51,868 nt of DNA from Nakamurella leprariae (GCF_016918035.1 NZ_JAERWK010000002.1:1-51868); one strand, 5' to 3'. Shown: positions 42,969 through 51,868, counted from the stretch's first letter. Notes: generated by a model from the sequence alone, not told the origin. Program-made: numbers and translations.

Positions 42969-43343
42969 CCGGAATCCGTCGCCGACCGTGTCGTGCCCGC
43001 GGCTGCCGGGTGGTCGAGCCGCCGGACCCCGGAGCGCTGCGCCTGGTGCGGGCGGGAGCTCGTGGTGTCCGCCGGCGTCGGCCGCCGCCGGCGGTACTGC
43101 GCCCAGGCCTGCCGGCAACGTGCCTACGAGCACCGGCACGCGTTGGAACGCGGCCAGTTGCCGCCCGACGCCTGGGTGCTGTCCGGCGCGGAACGGGACG
43201 ATCTGGCCGACCGACTGTTCGCGGTCCGGTGCGCGGCCGAGGACGTGGCCACCGCCGTGGCCGAAGGGGCCGACGCCGAGGAACTCCAGGCGTTGAGCGA
43301 CCGGGTGGTCGAGGCCGCCCGCACCGCCGAGCGGCTGCGCTGA
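42966..43343 (+). CDS. Small zinc-ribbon protein of unknown function
   Basis: A 125-aa actinobacterial-type protein. Four cysteines form a treble-clef-like zinc ribbon: CAWCGREL and RRYCAQACRQRAYEHR (about residues 25-55). That arrangement is seen in many small actinobacterial proteins with a CG...RRYCS.ACRQRAYR motif. The rest is helical and Ala/Glu-rich (AERDDLADRLFAVRCAAEDV and on), probably a short coiled coil. It is divergent from the phosphodiesterase with overlapping promoters. No function can be assigned; nucleic-acid binding is plausible from the ribbon and its basic arm. Confidence 0.75.
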   Translation: MPESVADRVVPAAAGWSSRRTPERCAWCGRELVVSAGVGRRRRYCAQACRQRAYEHRHALERGQLPPDAWVLSGAERDDLADRLFAVRCAAEDVATAVAEGADAEELQALSDRVVEAARTAERLR

Positions 43344-43419
43344 CGCTCGGCGGCCGTCCGGGACCCGATGACCCGACAGTGCTCTCGCGGACAGCGCCGG
43401 TGCCCGGGTGCTTCGGCTC

Positions 43420-43449
43420 TTGTCGGAGATGTTCACCGGCCGTTACGAT
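43420..43449 (+). promoter_or_regulatory. Promoter TTGTCG-N18-TACGAT
   Basis: -35 TTGTCG (43420-43425) and -10 TACGAT (43444-43449), 18 nt apart, stand about 120 nt before the TTG start at 43570. Confidence 0.55.
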
Positions 43450-43569
43450 TGATCACGGCCGTGCGTGTCACGACCGCTCCCGCGCAACGACGAAGGCGCC
43501 CGGTCCCTGGGTGGTGTCCGTGCCGAACCCCGGTCGGGTCGTCGTCGCGGCAATCCCGAGGAGGGTTGT

Positions 43570-43977
43570 TTGAGCGTCGATCATCTCCCCGTCGCCGGAT
43601 CGGTGCAGGTCACCTACCACGCCGTCGCCCAAGGCGCGCAGTCGTCCGGGATGGACTGGATCAGTTCCAGCGATCTGGGGTCCGCCTCCGACAGCGGCGG
43701 AGCCGACGGCTTCGCCGGCTCCGTGTTCGTCATCGACGACGACGGACGGCAGGTCGCCACCGCAGCCTGGACCGCTCCCAGTGACGCCGCCGCCGACGCG
43801 GCCCTGGCCTCCCTGGGCTGGTGCCGGGACGGCGGCTGGGGCGTCGACCGCTTCGGTCGACGCAGCGCCCCGGTCACCCCGCTGCCGGGCCCGAGTGGGA
43901 CGTCCGTCCCCGAACTGCCCGGGCAGCGCCGGCCGGATCACCTCCCGGTCGAACCGGGCGCACCGTTCTGGTGGTGA
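43570..43977 (+). CDS. Hypothetical 135-aa protein, TTG start
   Basis: Not recognised. The start is set by gaggaggg (43558-43565) followed by TTG at 43570, giving SVDHLPVAGSVQVTYHAVAQ. Residues 45-95 look folded (FAGSVFVIDDDGRQVATAAWTAP, then LASLGWCRDGGWGVDRFGRR). The C-terminal 35 residues are Pro-rich and end in EPGAPFWW, an aromatic tail. There is no signal peptide or membrane segment. It is preceded by a good promoter and followed by a strong hairpin, so it is probably a real single-gene unit. Confidence 0.6.
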   Translation: MSVDHLPVAGSVQVTYHAVAQGAQSSGMDWISSSDLGSASDSGGADGFAGSVFVIDDDGRQVATAAWTAPSDAAADAALASLGWCRDGGWGVDRFGRRSAPVTPLPGPSGTSVPELPGQRRPDHLPVEPGAPFWW

Positions 43978-43986
43978 GCGGCGCCA

Positions 43987-44013
43987 GCCGCGGCGACGTT
44001 CCCGCGCCGCGGC
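43987..44013. terminator. Bidirectional terminator hairpin
   Basis: Perfect 9-bp arms GCCGCGGCG (43987-43995) and CGCCGCGGC (44005-44013) with a 9-nt loop lie between the convergent TTG-start gene and the glucosidase gene. Confidence 0.65.
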
Positions 44014-44031
44014 CCGCCGGGCCGCCGGTCG

Positions 44032-46902
44032 TCAGCTGATCGGCCGCGGCTGCCGGCACAGCAGGTGCGCCACCACCGCGGTCCACCCGGTCTGGTGGGT
44101 GGCGCCCAGACCCTCACCGGTGTCGCCGTGGAAGTACTCGCTGAACGTGACGTGCTCCCGCCACAGCGGGTCGTCGCTGGCCTCGATGCGCTGCCCGTCA
44201 CTGGGCCTGACCCCGTCGGTTCCCGGCCGGAACAGGTCGATGAGCCGGCGTTCGATCTCGTCGGCCGCGTCCCGCAGCGCGCCGGTGCGTCCGGAACCGG
44301 TCGGCAGCTCGACCGTGACGGAGCCGCCGGTGACCCGGTCGTGCTCCCGCAGCGCGTCGGCCAGCAGCACGTTCACCGGGAACCACACCGGCCCCCGCCA
44401 GTTCGAGTTGCCGCCGAACAGTCCGGTGGTGGACTCACCCGGTTCGTAGTCGATGCCGACGGTGCGGCCGCCGACGACCATGCTGAAGCCGTCCCGGTAG
44501 GCCGCCGACAGCGACCGGATCCCATACGGCGACAGGAACTCCCGCTCGTCGAAGAGCCGGGACAGCAGGGCCGGCAGGCGGTCCGGACCGACCAGCGCGA
44601 GCGCGACCCGCCGGTCGTCCCCGGCCGAACTGCGGATCAGACCGCGACACTCCTGAGGGCGACGCCGCAGCAGCCAGGCCAGCCGGGCCTGGAAGTCCGG
44701 CAGCCGAGTGGCCAGGTCCCGGGGGCCGACCGCCACCGCCAGCAGCGGGAGCAGCCCGACCATCGATCGCACCGGCAGCCGCTCACCGGTGCCGTCCGGA
44801 TGCACCAGCACGTCGCAGAAGAACTGCTGCCCCTCGTCCCACAGGCAGATCCCGTGGCTGCCGAACTCGTCCATGGCCGCGGCGATGGACAGGAAGTGCT
44901 CCAGGAACGTGGTGGCCAGGTCGTCCCAGGCCCTGGCCGTGGTCTCGGGATGCTCGGCCAGTTCGACCGCGATCTTGAACATGTGCAGGCAGAAGAAGCC
45001 CATCCAACTGGTGGCGTCGGACTGCTCCAGCCGGGTGCCGGGCGGCAACCCCTTGGACCGGTCGAACAGCCCGATGTTGTCCATGCCGAGGAAGCCGCCC
45101 TCGAACAGGTCGGAGCCGTCCGGGTCCTTGCGGTTCAGCCACCAGGAGAAGTTCAGCAGCAGCTTGCTCAGGATGCGGGCCAGGAACTCCGGATCCCGGC
45201 TGCCGTCGATGCGGTAGACGTGCCAGGCGGCCCAGGCGTGGACCGGCGGGTTGACGTCCGAGAACTCCCACTCGTAGGCGGGCAGCTGACCGTTCGGGTG
45301 CATCGCCCACTCGCGGCACAGCAGCACCAGTTGCGCCTTGGCGAACGAGGGGTCGACGTGGGCCAGCGCCACGCAGTGGAAGGCCAGGTCCCATGAGGCG
45401 AACCACGGGTACTCCCACTCGTCGGGCATCGAGATCACGTCGGCGAGAGCGAGTTTCGTCCAGTCGTCGTTGCGCGCACCCTCCCGACGGCGCTGCTCGG
45501 GCGCCGGTGGACCGGCCGGATCGCCGTCCAGCCACTCCTGCACCCCGTACCGGTACAGTTGCTTGCCCCACAACAGGCCGGCGAAGGCGCGCCGGGCCAC
45601 GGTCCGGTCGGTGGCATTGAGGTGGGCCGGGATGACGGCGTCGTAGAACTCGTCGGCCTCGGCCTTCCGGTCGGCCACCACCGCGTCGAAGTCGGTGCCG
45701 AAGGTCCACTCTCCGGGGTCACCCGTGCACAACCGCAGCCGGACGGTGACCGTGGCGCCGGGTGCCACCGCGTCGAACCGGTACCAGAAGCCGACCTTGG
45801 TGCCGCTGACCGGTTCGCCGTCCGGACTGCCGAGCAGCGAGTCGTCCGCCACCACCACCGCGTCCGGATCGCCGTGCACGACGTGCCGGCCGATGCCGTC
45901 CTTGACGGTCGGCGTCCGGTTGGCCGCCGCGCCCCACAGGCCGACGGCGTCGGTCTCGTTGTGGCAGAACAGCACTCGCGGGGTGCCGCCGGCAGCAGCG
46001 GTGGTGTGCTCGGCGATGAGGCGGTAGCCGCCGACCAGTTCGTGCTCGACCTGGACGGTGCTGGTGGCGACCGCGTCCACGTTCCGGCGCGGTCGGTGCA
46101 CGATGCGGGCCGGCCGATGGTCCCGGCCCCAGCTCCAGGTGTTGCGCAGCCACAGCTGGGGGATGAGGTGCAGCGGATGGACCTCGGGTCCGTGGTTGGT
46201 CGCGGTGATGGTGATGGTCAGGTCGTCCGGTCCGGCCTTGGCGTAGGTCATGGTGATGTCGAAGAACCGGCTCCCGTCGAGGATCCCGGTGTCAGCCAGC
46301 TCGTACTCGCGCTCGGTGCGGGACCGGTTCCGGTTGACCTCGCGCAACTGCTCGTACGGGTACGCCGCCTGCGGGTAGCGGTAGCGCCACTGCATCCAGG
46401 AGTGGGTGGGGGTGCCGTCCAGCGCCCACCAGTACTCCTTGACGTCCTCGCCGTGGTTGCCCTCGGCGTTGGTCAGCCCGAACAACCGCTCCTTGAGGAT
46501 CGGGTCGTTGCCGTTCCAGGTGGCCAGGGCGAAGTTCAGGAAGCCGTACCGGTCGCTGACGCCACCCAACCCGTCCTCGCCCCAGCGGTAGGCACGGGCG
46601 TGGGCCTGGTCGAACGGGAAGGCGTTCCACGCGTCCCCGTCGGGCGAGTAGTCCTCCCGGACGGTGCCCCACTGCCGGCCGGCCAGGTACGGCCCCCACC
46701 GCCGCCACGGCGCATCGCTCTCGGCGGATTCGGCCAGCCGACGGTGCTCGGCCGTGGCCGGCACCGGAGCGGAACCGGCGTCGGCCTCGGCGTCGCGGTC
46801 GGCGGGTGGGACGGCGGCGGCCGGATGCTCGATCGGCTGGGCGGGTCCGGACGGCACGGACTGCGTCGGCATGGCGGTCAGCTTCGCATGACGATCACTC
46901 AT
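44032..46902 (-). CDS. MGH1-type / GH63-like glucosidase
   Basis: Large cytoplasmic glycoside hydrolase of 956 aa from the ATG at 46902. It opens with [27 protein letters not shown], typical of actinobacterial MGH1-like glucosidases. The N-terminal beta domain (about 80-400) precedes an (alpha/alpha)6 barrel with [40 protein letters not shown] and the GH63 motif [14 protein letters not shown]. Substrate is not established; glucosylglycerate or alpha-glucosides are possible for the clan. The start is ambiguous: GTG 46920, ATG 46902 or ATG 46872 are all in frame and none has an ideal ribosome site. The GTCACCGGTGAC palindrome lies just before 46902. Confidence 0.88.
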   Translation of the reverse strand: MSDRHAKLTAMPTQSVPSGPAQPIEHPAAAVPPADRDAEADAGSAPVPATAEHRRLAESAESDAPWRRWGPYLAGRQWGTVREDYSPDGDAWNAFPFDQAHARAYRWGEDGLGGVSDRYGFLNFALATWNGNDPILKERLFGLTNAEGNHGEDVKEYWWALDGTPTHSWMQWRYRYPQAAYPYEQLREVNRNRSRTEREYELADTGILDGSRFFDITMTYAKAGPDDLTITITATNHGPEVHPLHLIPQLWLRNTWSWGRDHRPARIVHRPRRNVDAVATSTVQVEHELVGGYRLIAEHTTAAAGGTPRVLFCHNETDAVGLWGAAANRTPTVKDGIGRHVVHGDPDAVVVADDSLLGSPDGEPVSGTKVGFWYRFDAVAPGATVTVRLRLCTGDPGEWTFGTDFDAVVADRKAEADEFYDAVIPAHLNATDRTVARRAFAGLLWGKQLYRYGVQEWLDGDPAGPPAPEQRRREGARNDDWTKLALADVISMPDEWEYPWFASWDLAFHCVALAHVDPSFAKAQLVLLCREWAMHPNGQLPAYEWEFSDVNPPVHAWAAWHVYRIDGSRDPEFLARILSKLLLNFSWWLNRKDPDGSDLFEGGFLGMDNIGLFDRSKGLPPGTRLEQSDATSWMGFFCLHMFKIAVELAEHPETTARAWDDLATTFLEHFLSIAAAMDEFGSHGICLWDEGQQFFCDVLVHPDGTGERLPVRSMVGLLPLLAVAVGPRDLATRLPDFQARLAWLLRRRPQECRGLIRSSAGDDRRVALALVGPDRLPALLSRLFDEREFLSPYGIRSLSAAYRDGFSMVVGGRTVGIDYEPGESTTGLFGGNSNWRGPVWFPVNVLLADALREHDRVTGGSVTVELPTGSGRTGALRDAADEIERRLIDLFRPGTDGVRPSDGQRIEASDDPLWREHVTFSEYFHGDTGEGLGATHQTGWTAVVAHLLCRQPRPIS

Positions 46903-46903
46903 T

Positions 46904-46915
46904 GTCACCGGTGAC
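46904..46915. promoter_or_regulatory. 12-bp palindrome at the glucosidase start
   Basis: GTCACCGGTGAC is a perfect palindrome directly before the ATG at 46902. If translation starts at 46872 it would lie in the leader. It is a candidate repressor operator. Confidence 0.4.
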
Positions 46916-47156
46916 CACACTCCGCCGTCAGCGGTCGGAGCGAGTCGGCGCGGCGCGTACTGTGGTCCACGGGTCGGGCGCCGGCATGTCCCCGGGCCTC
47001 ACAACACAATTGCCGTTGAGGAACACCGCGGTCCATCGACCGGCTGGAGCCTCCTCGGACCGTCGCCCCGAGGCGACTCGGCGCTCGGCTCATCACCTCT
47101 CGCAGCCCTCCGACCTCCGCCTGCACCGTCGGGCGGAGCAGGCGACCGTGACCAAA

Positions 47157-47185
47157 TGTGATCATGGTCACCGACACACTACGCT
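47157..47185 (+). promoter_or_regulatory. CRP/GlxR-like site over a leaderless promoter
   Basis: TGTGATCATGGTCACC (47157-47172) fits the CRP-family consensus TGTGA-N6-TCACA except for the last base. It covers the -35 position (47157-47162) of a promoter with -10 TACGCT (47180-47185), 17 nt apart. The ATG at 47192 follows the -10 by 6 nt, so the transcript would be leaderless. An extra GTGACC (47148-47153) makes a second inverted pair with GGTCAC (47166-47171). Confidence 0.6.
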
Positions 47186-47191
47186 GCGCAC

Positions 47192-49303
47192 ATGGATGGG
47201 CACTCTCAGGCAACGTCATACGGCGGGCTGGGTGTCGTCGAGCAGGGCGGCATCGGTGTCTTCGCCTGGGACGCGGCCACGGCCCAGTTGTCCTGGGACG
47301 ACCAACTGGCTTGCATGTTCGGCGTCGAGGGCCAAGACGCGTCGCCCACCGAGACCTGGTTCCGGGTGGTGCACCCCGACGACCAGGCCAAGGCGGCCCA
47401 CACCCTGTACCAGGCCGATGATCCGCTGGCCGTGGTCGACGTCTTCCGGTTGCTGCTCGATGACGGCACGGTCCGGCACGTCCGCAGCCGGATCACCGAG
47501 GTCCTGCGGGACGAGGCCGGCGCCGTGAGCGGCATGGTCGGCGTCATGGCCGACGTCACGGGCGCGCACGAGGCCGAGGGACGCCTGGAGGCGATGCTGC
47601 ACTCGGTGAGCGACGGCTTCGTCCTGCTCGACCACGACTTCCGGTACCTGTTCGTCAACCGCGCGGCGGAGCGCATTCTCGGTCGCTCAGCCACCGATCT
47701 GCTCGGCCGGGTAGTCTGGGAGCGCTTCCCGCACGCGGTCGGCACCGTCTTCGAGACGATGTTCCGTCGGGTGATGACCGAGCGGGTGGGCCAACGGTTC
47801 GTGGATCACTACCCGGATCCGCTCAACATCTGGCTGGACGTCCGGGCCGAGCCATCGCGGGAGGGGCTGGTCCTGTACTTCCAGGACGTCACCGCCGAAC
47901 GGGCTCGTCAGGAGCAGGTCCAGCTCCTGCTGGACGGGGAGCGGCGGGCGCGCCGTGAGGCCGATGAGGCCCGTGCCTCCGCCGAGTCGGCTCACCGCCA
48001 GCTGGCGCACCAGGCCACCCACGACGCGCTCACCGGTCTGGTGAACCGCTGGGAGTTCGACCGGCTGACCACGGCCGCCCTGGCCGAGACCATGGCGGAC
48101 ACCCAGCGATCGGTCACCGTGCTGTTCCTCGACCTCGACCGGTTCAAATTGGTCAACGACTCGCTCGGGCACGCCGCCGGCGACGCCCTGCTGGTGACGG
48201 TCGGCCGGTTGCTGGCCCAGGAGGTCCGCGCCGGTGATGTGCTGGCCCGCCAGGGCGGCGACGAGTTCGTCGTGCTGCTGCGCGACACCCCACCGGAGGC
48301 CGCCCAGCGGATCGCCGAGCGGATCCGCTCCGCCCTGCGCCGACCCGTGCTCATCGCCGGGCACTCGCTCACCACCACGGTGAGCATCGGGCTGGCCACG
48401 TCCGGGCCCGGGACCACGGTCGAGATTCTCATGCGGGACGCTGATGTCGCGCTGTACCGGGCCAAGGACGCCGGTCGCAACAGCATCTCGTGGTTCGACG
48501 CAGCCAGCCACCGTGCGCTGCTGGAACGGGTCGACCTGGAGTCGGCGCTGCGGGACCAGTTGCAGCGCCGCGGTCTGGACGTGCACTACCAGCCCGTCCT
48601 CGACCTGCGGAACGACCGGCTGGCCGGGGTCGAGGCCCTGGCCCGATGGACGCACCCGGAGCGCGGGAACATCCCGCCGGGCATCTTCGTCCCGCTGGCC
48701 GAGGACGCCGGCCTCATCCGGGAACTGGGCGTCTCAGTGTTCGGCACCGCGTGTCGGGACGCCGCCCGGTGGGCCGCGCTGCCCGACTTCACGGTGTGGG
48801 TGAACGTCTCCGGTCGGGAGATCGCCTCCGGGTACGCCGCCCGTTTCCTGGCCGGCCTGGCCCGTGGCGAGCTGCGGCGCTGCCGGGTCGGGATCGAGGT
48901 CACGGAGTCGGTGCTGGCTGACGAGGACGTGGCCCTGCGTGAGCTGACCACGCTGCACACGGCCGGGGTCCCGATCGCCATCGACGACTTCGGGACCGGG
49001 TACAGCTCGCTGGCCCGCTTGGCGACCCTGCCCATCTCGGTGCTGAAGATCGACCGGAGCTTCGTGCAGCAGATCGGCACGCGGCTCGGCCGGGCGTCCA
49101 TCGACGTGGTGGTGCACCTGGCCGGGGTGCTCGGCGTGCGGACCGTCGCCGAGGGGGTGGAGACACCGGCCCAGCTCGAGGCGCTCCGGCAGGCCGGGGT
49201 CGACTCAGCGGCCGGGTACCTGCTCGGCGAGCCACGTCCGGCGGACCGGCTCGCCCTGACTCCGGTGACCGGCCGGGGTCGCGACGCCGGTCTCGCGTCC
49301 TGA
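47192..49303 (+). CDS. PAS-PAS-GGDEF-EAL cyclic-di-GMP enzyme
   Basis: Cytoplasmic c-di-GMP signalling protein, 703 aa. Two PAS domains (about 20-125 and 130-240) are followed by a short coiled coil (about 235-270), GGDEF (about 275-435) and EAL (about 445-690). The GGDEF motif is intact at 355-359, with the inhibitory RAGD I-site 5 residues before it. In the EAL domain EAL (481-483), NVS, EVTES, IDDFGTGYSSL, KIDRSF and AEGVET are present. The usual QGY near the end reads AGY (Ala about 674). So cyclase activity with product inhibition is likely; phosphodiesterase activity is doubtful. ATG at 47192 is supported by the leaderless promoter. Confidence 0.94.
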   Translation: MDGHSQATSYGGLGVVEQGGIGVFAWDAATAQLSWDDQLACMFGVEGQDASPTETWFRVVHPDDQAKAAHTLYQADDPLAVVDVFRLLLDDGTVRHVRSRITEVLRDEAGAVSGMVGVMADVTGAHEAEGRLEAMLHSVSDGFVLLDHDFRYLFVNRAAERILGRSATDLLGRVVWERFPHAVGTVFETMFRRVMTERVGQRFVDHYPDPLNIWLDVRAEPSREGLVLYFQDVTAERARQEQVQLLLDGERRARREADEARASAESAHRQLAHQATHDALTGLVNRWEFDRLTTAALAETMADTQRSVTVLFLDLDRFKLVNDSLGHAAGDALLVTVGRLLAQEVRAGDVLARQGGDEFVVLLRDTPPEAAQRIAERIRSALRRPVLIAGHSLTTTVSIGLATSGPGTTVEILMRDADVALYRAKDAGRNSISWFDAASHRALLERVDLESALRDQLQRRGLDVHYQPVLDLRNDRLAGVEALARWTHPERGNIPPGIFVPLAEDAGLIRELGVSVFGTACRDAARWAALPDFTVWVNVSGREIASGYAARFLAGLARGELRRCRVGIEVTESVLADEDVALRELTTLHTAGVPIAIDDFGTGYSSLARLATLPISVLKIDRSFVQQIGTRLGRASIDVVVHLAGVLGVRTVAEGVETPAQLEALRQAGVDSAAGYLLGEPRPADRLALTPVTGRGRDAGLAS

Positions 49304-49343
49304 CCGACGTCCGGCCCCGCTGGTGTCAGGCGGTCTCGTCAGG
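49299..49343. terminator. Convergent-gene hairpin after the GGDEF-EAL gene
   Basis: CCTGAC (49299-49304), which contains the plus-strand stop, can pair with GTCAGG at 49325-49330 or at 49338-49343. The latter contains the minus-strand stop of the FUSC gene. The stem is short. Confidence 0.35.
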
Positions 49344-51708
49344 CCGGTGTCGTCACCGCGGCGCGGTTCGACCGCGACACCGCCCCGTCCGGCTCCGGCG
49401 GCGCGGCAGGGGAGCGCAGGGCCACTGCCGGTCCGGCCACCCGCTGGGCCAGGTCGCTGGCGTCGTCCAGGTAGAGGCTGATCCAGGCCAGCCGCAGCGC
49501 CCGCGTCGTGACCCCCGCGCCCGGCTCCGCACCGGCGTCCACGGCGGCGTCCGATGTCGCCTCCACGGCCGAACGGCGGATCAGCGCCACCACGGCGATC
49601 TCGGTGTCCGCCGACGGTGCCGGGGGCAGGTCCGTGCGGCGCCGGACGATCACGTCAGCCAGCGCGGTGAACCACGCGTCCAACCGCACGGCGCGCTCGT
49701 CCAGCACCCGTTCCGCCTCGCCGGAGCGGAGCGCCGCCGCCTGGCCGCCGTCCGCCTGCGGATTTGCGAAGACCTCGGCCAGACTGTCCGCCGCCAGCCG
49801 CAGCCGATTGACCCCACCGGCGACCGTGGTGACCAACTCCAGCCGCTCGGGACGGATGGACCGCTCGGCCACGAACTGCCGCACGGCCGCGTCCAGCCGC
49901 AGCGCTGCCGCGGCCCCGACGCTGCCGTCCGGCGCCGCCCGTGCCGTCCCGGCCGGTCCCCAGCCGTCGACCACCGACCGGACGGTGCCGGCGAACAGCC
50001 CGGACGCGGCTCGGTAGGCGTCGGCCAGCGCGCGCCGCACCTGGGCGGCCGCGCCGCCCGGCCAGCAGATGATGCCCACGACCAGCGCGGCTGCTCCGCC
50101 CAGGGCGACGTCCTCGATGCGGACCAGCCCGACCCGCCAGCCCACCGGTTGGAGCAGGTTGAACAGGACGACCACGGCCACGGTGAACGCGGCCTGACCA
50201 GCGGCGAACGACACCGTCTGCGGCGCGAACCCGGCGATCAGGATGCAGAGCGGCAGCAACACCCACAGCGCGGCTGGACCGGTGCCGACCAGAACCATCA
50301 ACCCGCCGCCGATCAGGAACCCGACCGTGGTGCCCACGATGGCGCGGAAGACAGTGGACGTGGTCAGCACGGCCGACGTCCGCAGCACCGACATCGCACC
50401 GAGCCCGACCCAGAAGCCGTGCTGCACGTGACTGAGTTGCGCGACGGCCACCGCCGCGGCCAGACCACCGCCGACGCGGATGCTGTGCTGCAGCCAGACG
50501 GAGTTGCGGTGCGCCTGTTCGATGGCCAGGTCGCGGATGTCCAGCATCGGCGGCACCTCGACGGCGCCGGAGCCCCGGCCGAACAGGCGGGCCAGCAGCG
50601 GGCGGGTGTCGGCCTCCGCGGCCGCGGCCACCGTGCGACCGACCACCGCGACGACATGGGCCCAGGCGTGCACCCGGTGGATGCGGTGGCCGGCCACCGG
50701 GTCGGACGGTTCCACCGGGTCGGGCCTCTGCGCGGTGCGTCCGGCCCCCGACCCGGTGCCGGTGAGCGCCGCGCCGAGGCGGCGGGCGGCGTCGGCCCGC
50801 TCCCGGGTCAGCACTTCGAGGGCGTCGCGCAGCTCGGCCCGCAACCCGGCGGACAGGCGTCCCTGTTCTCGACCGAGCGCCGCGGCGCACAGATCCAACA
50901 CCCGCGCGGCCGCCGCGATCACCGGCTGGGTCCACGCCGGCCAGTCCCGTTCCGGCTCGCGGCTCGGATCGGTGACCTGGGCGACCCAGTCGAGTTCGTC
51001 GGTGGCCCGCAGCACCAGCCGGCTGCCGGTGGTCAGGCTCACCGGACGGTAGGCGGTGTTCCGGCGGGCCTGCCCCATCGCGGCGAGGGCGGTGCGGATG
51101 TCGGTCTCGGCCGTCGGCCGCCCGGCGTCCGGCCGGCCCGGGGTGAAGCGAGCGGCCAGCGTCCGGCAGGACGCCGCGGCGGTCGCACGCAGCCGGTCGT
51201 GGTGGCGCGGCGGCCACAGGAACAGTGCGGCGGGCACGCTCAGCGCCGCGGCCAGGGTCCAGCCACCGAGTCGGGGCAGCAGGTCGGACAGCGAGCCCGG
51301 GACCAGCACCGGGAGGATGAACGCCAGCAGCGCGGCGCGGCCGGCGGCGGCCAGCGCGGCCGACAGCGCACCGACGTACCAGATCAGGAAGCCGAAGACG
51401 GCCATGCCGAGCGTGGCCTGCCACCACACCTGGCTCAGCGCAGTGCCGATGACGATGAGCAGGCACCCGACGAACCAGAGCATCGCGTAGGAACCGGCCC
51501 GGGCACTGCGGTTGCCGGGGAAGTCGGCGAACAGCAGCAGCGCGAAGGTGCCGAAGACGCCGAAGGTGACGACCAGGGTGTTCCCGATGAGCCGCTGGGC
51601 GATGACCAGCACGATCACGGCGACGATGGTCAACCGGACCGCGCGGTGGAGCGCGTAGCGCTCCGGGTCGTGCCGCTCGAACCAGCGGCCGATCGCTCCT
51701 GCGTGCAT
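49339..51708 (-). CDS. FUSC-family membrane transporter
   Basis: Fusaric-acid-resistance/aromatic-acid-exporter type protein, 789 aa. It has two blocks of about six TM helices (residues 25-170 and 405-560), each followed by a large cytoplasmic helical region, the layout of full-length FUSC proteins such as AaeB and YccS. VWLQHSIRVGGGLAAAVAVA and HGFWVGLGAMSVLRTSAVLTTSTVFRAIVGTTVG mark the second block. The substrate is not known. ATG at 51708 has no ribosome site; TAATCA lies 6 nt upstream on the minus strand, a degenerate leaderless -10. It converges on the GGDEF-EAL gene. Confidence 0.87.
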   Translation of the reverse strand: MHAGAIGRWFERHDPERYALHRAVRLTIVAVIVLVIAQRLIGNTLVVTFGVFGTFALLLFADFPGNRSARAGSYAMLWFVGCLLIVIGTALSQVWWQATLGMAVFGFLIWYVGALSAALAAAGRAALLAFILPVLVPGSLSDLLPRLGGWTLAAALSVPAALFLWPPRHHDRLRATAAASCRTLAARFTPGRPDAGRPTAETDIRTALAAMGQARRNTAYRPVSLTTGSRLVLRATDELDWVAQVTDPSREPERDWPAWTQPVIAAAARVLDLCAAALGREQGRLSAGLRAELRDALEVLTRERADAARRLGAALTGTGSGAGRTAQRPDPVEPSDPVAGHRIHRVHAWAHVVAVVGRTVAAAAEADTRPLLARLFGRGSGAVEVPPMLDIRDLAIEQAHRNSVWLQHSIRVGGGLAAAVAVAQLSHVQHGFWVGLGAMSVLRTSAVLTTSTVFRAIVGTTVGFLIGGGLMVLVGTGPAALWVLLPLCILIAGFAPQTVSFAAGQAAFTVAVVVLFNLLQPVGWRVGLVRIEDVALGGAAALVVGIICWPGGAAAQVRRALADAYRAASGLFAGTVRSVVDGWGPAGTARAAPDGSVGAAAALRLDAAVRQFVAERSIRPERLELVTTVAGGVNRLRLAADSLAEVFANPQADGGQAAALRSGEAERVLDERAVRLDAWFTALADVIVRRRTDLPPAPSADTEIAVVALIRRSAVEATSDAAVDAGAEPGAGVTTRALRLAWISLYLDDASDLAQRVAGPAVALRSPAAPPEPDGAVSRSNRAAVTTPA

Positions 51709-51789
51709 GGGAGTTGATTACCAGGGCGGGGCTGAAGCGGCCACGGCGACCGGCCGGAGCCACTTGGTCACGGTGAGCAACCACCCGGT

Positions 51790-51868
51790 CCGGGGGGGCC
51801 CGGGGGGGGGGGGCCCCGCGGCCCCCCCCCCCCCCGGGCCCCCCCGCCCCCCCCCCCCCCGCGGGCCG
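51790..51868. other. G/C homopolymer contig end
   Basis: The last ~75 bases are long runs of G and C interrupted only by each other. This is unlike any genomic sequence in the window and mirrors the left end. It is most likely an assembly or base-calling artefact. Confidence 0.75.

Overview
The window is about 52 kb of very GC-rich DNA (roughly 70% or more by eye) with the gene content of an actinobacterium. The diagnostic genes are rbpA, a polyprenol-phosphate mannosyltransferase next to lnt, a short NusA without C-terminal repeats, an IF-2 with a long Pro/Gly/Ala region, and a DUF4439 ferritin-like gene beside rimP. Frequent GTG starts and several leaderless-type promoters also fit. A Nakamurella/Frankia-like lineage is my best guess, but the sequence alone does not prove it. 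The first ~60 and last ~75 bases are G/C homopolymer-rich and look like contig-end artefacts, so the window may be a whole contig.

Layout. (1) 136-4977: a D-xylose block with a single-domain ABC ATPase and permease (ATGA overlap), a ROK-family repressor, and xylA behind a clear promoter/operator. The sugar-binding protein would lie off the left end and no xylulokinase is visible. (2) 5011-6101, minus strand: a lipoprotein and a DUF4439 ferritin-like protein. (3) 6384-23990: a long conserved information-processing cluster, rimP-nusA-ylxR-infB-DUF503-rbfA-nrnA-MFS-truB-ribF-rpsO-pnp-M16 peptidase-dapB-small membrane protein. It resembles the mycobacterial rimP to dapB region, with an MFS transporter in the slot where I recall a DinF/MATE gene. 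(4) 24007-29108: a 5'-3' exonuclease divergent from an M24 aminopeptidase, followed by an Lrp regulator overlapping a prolyl oligopeptidase. (5) 29210-32337: an orphan signalling pair, CheB (no receiver domain) plus CheR-PAS-coiled coil-PAS, followed by a decayed GAF fragment. (6) 32772-41264: a DHA2 exporter, a CtpE-like P-type ATPase, an amidohydrolase, lnt and ppm. (7) 41401-43977: rbpA with a sigma-R-like promoter, a glycerophosphodiester phosphodiesterase, and two small proteins of unknown function. (8) 44032-51708: an MGH1/GH63-like glucosidase, a PAS-PAS-GGDEF-EAL protein with a CRP-like site in its promoter, and a FUSC transporter.

How the parts work together. The xylose block imports and isomerises xylose under a ROK repressor. 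The central cluster handles ribosome maturation, transcription elongation, translation initiation, rRNA/tRNA modification and RNA turnover. Lnt and Ppm complete lipoprotein and mannolipid/protein mannosylation chemistry. Regulation is unusually readable: at least six genes carry a -10-like hexamer 6-8 nt before the start codon, rbpA carries GGGAAC-N18-GTTGTT, and most convergent gene pairs share a hairpin terminator.

The most unusual items are the CheB/CheR-PAS module with no chemotaxis or kinase partner in the window, the CRP-like control of a cyclic-di-GMP enzyme whose EAL domain lacks a conserved Gln, a DapB with Phe in place of the Gly of its substrate loop, and the tandem-repeat hairpin between ppm and rbpA. 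I found no CRISPR, phage, IS element, rRNA or tRNA.
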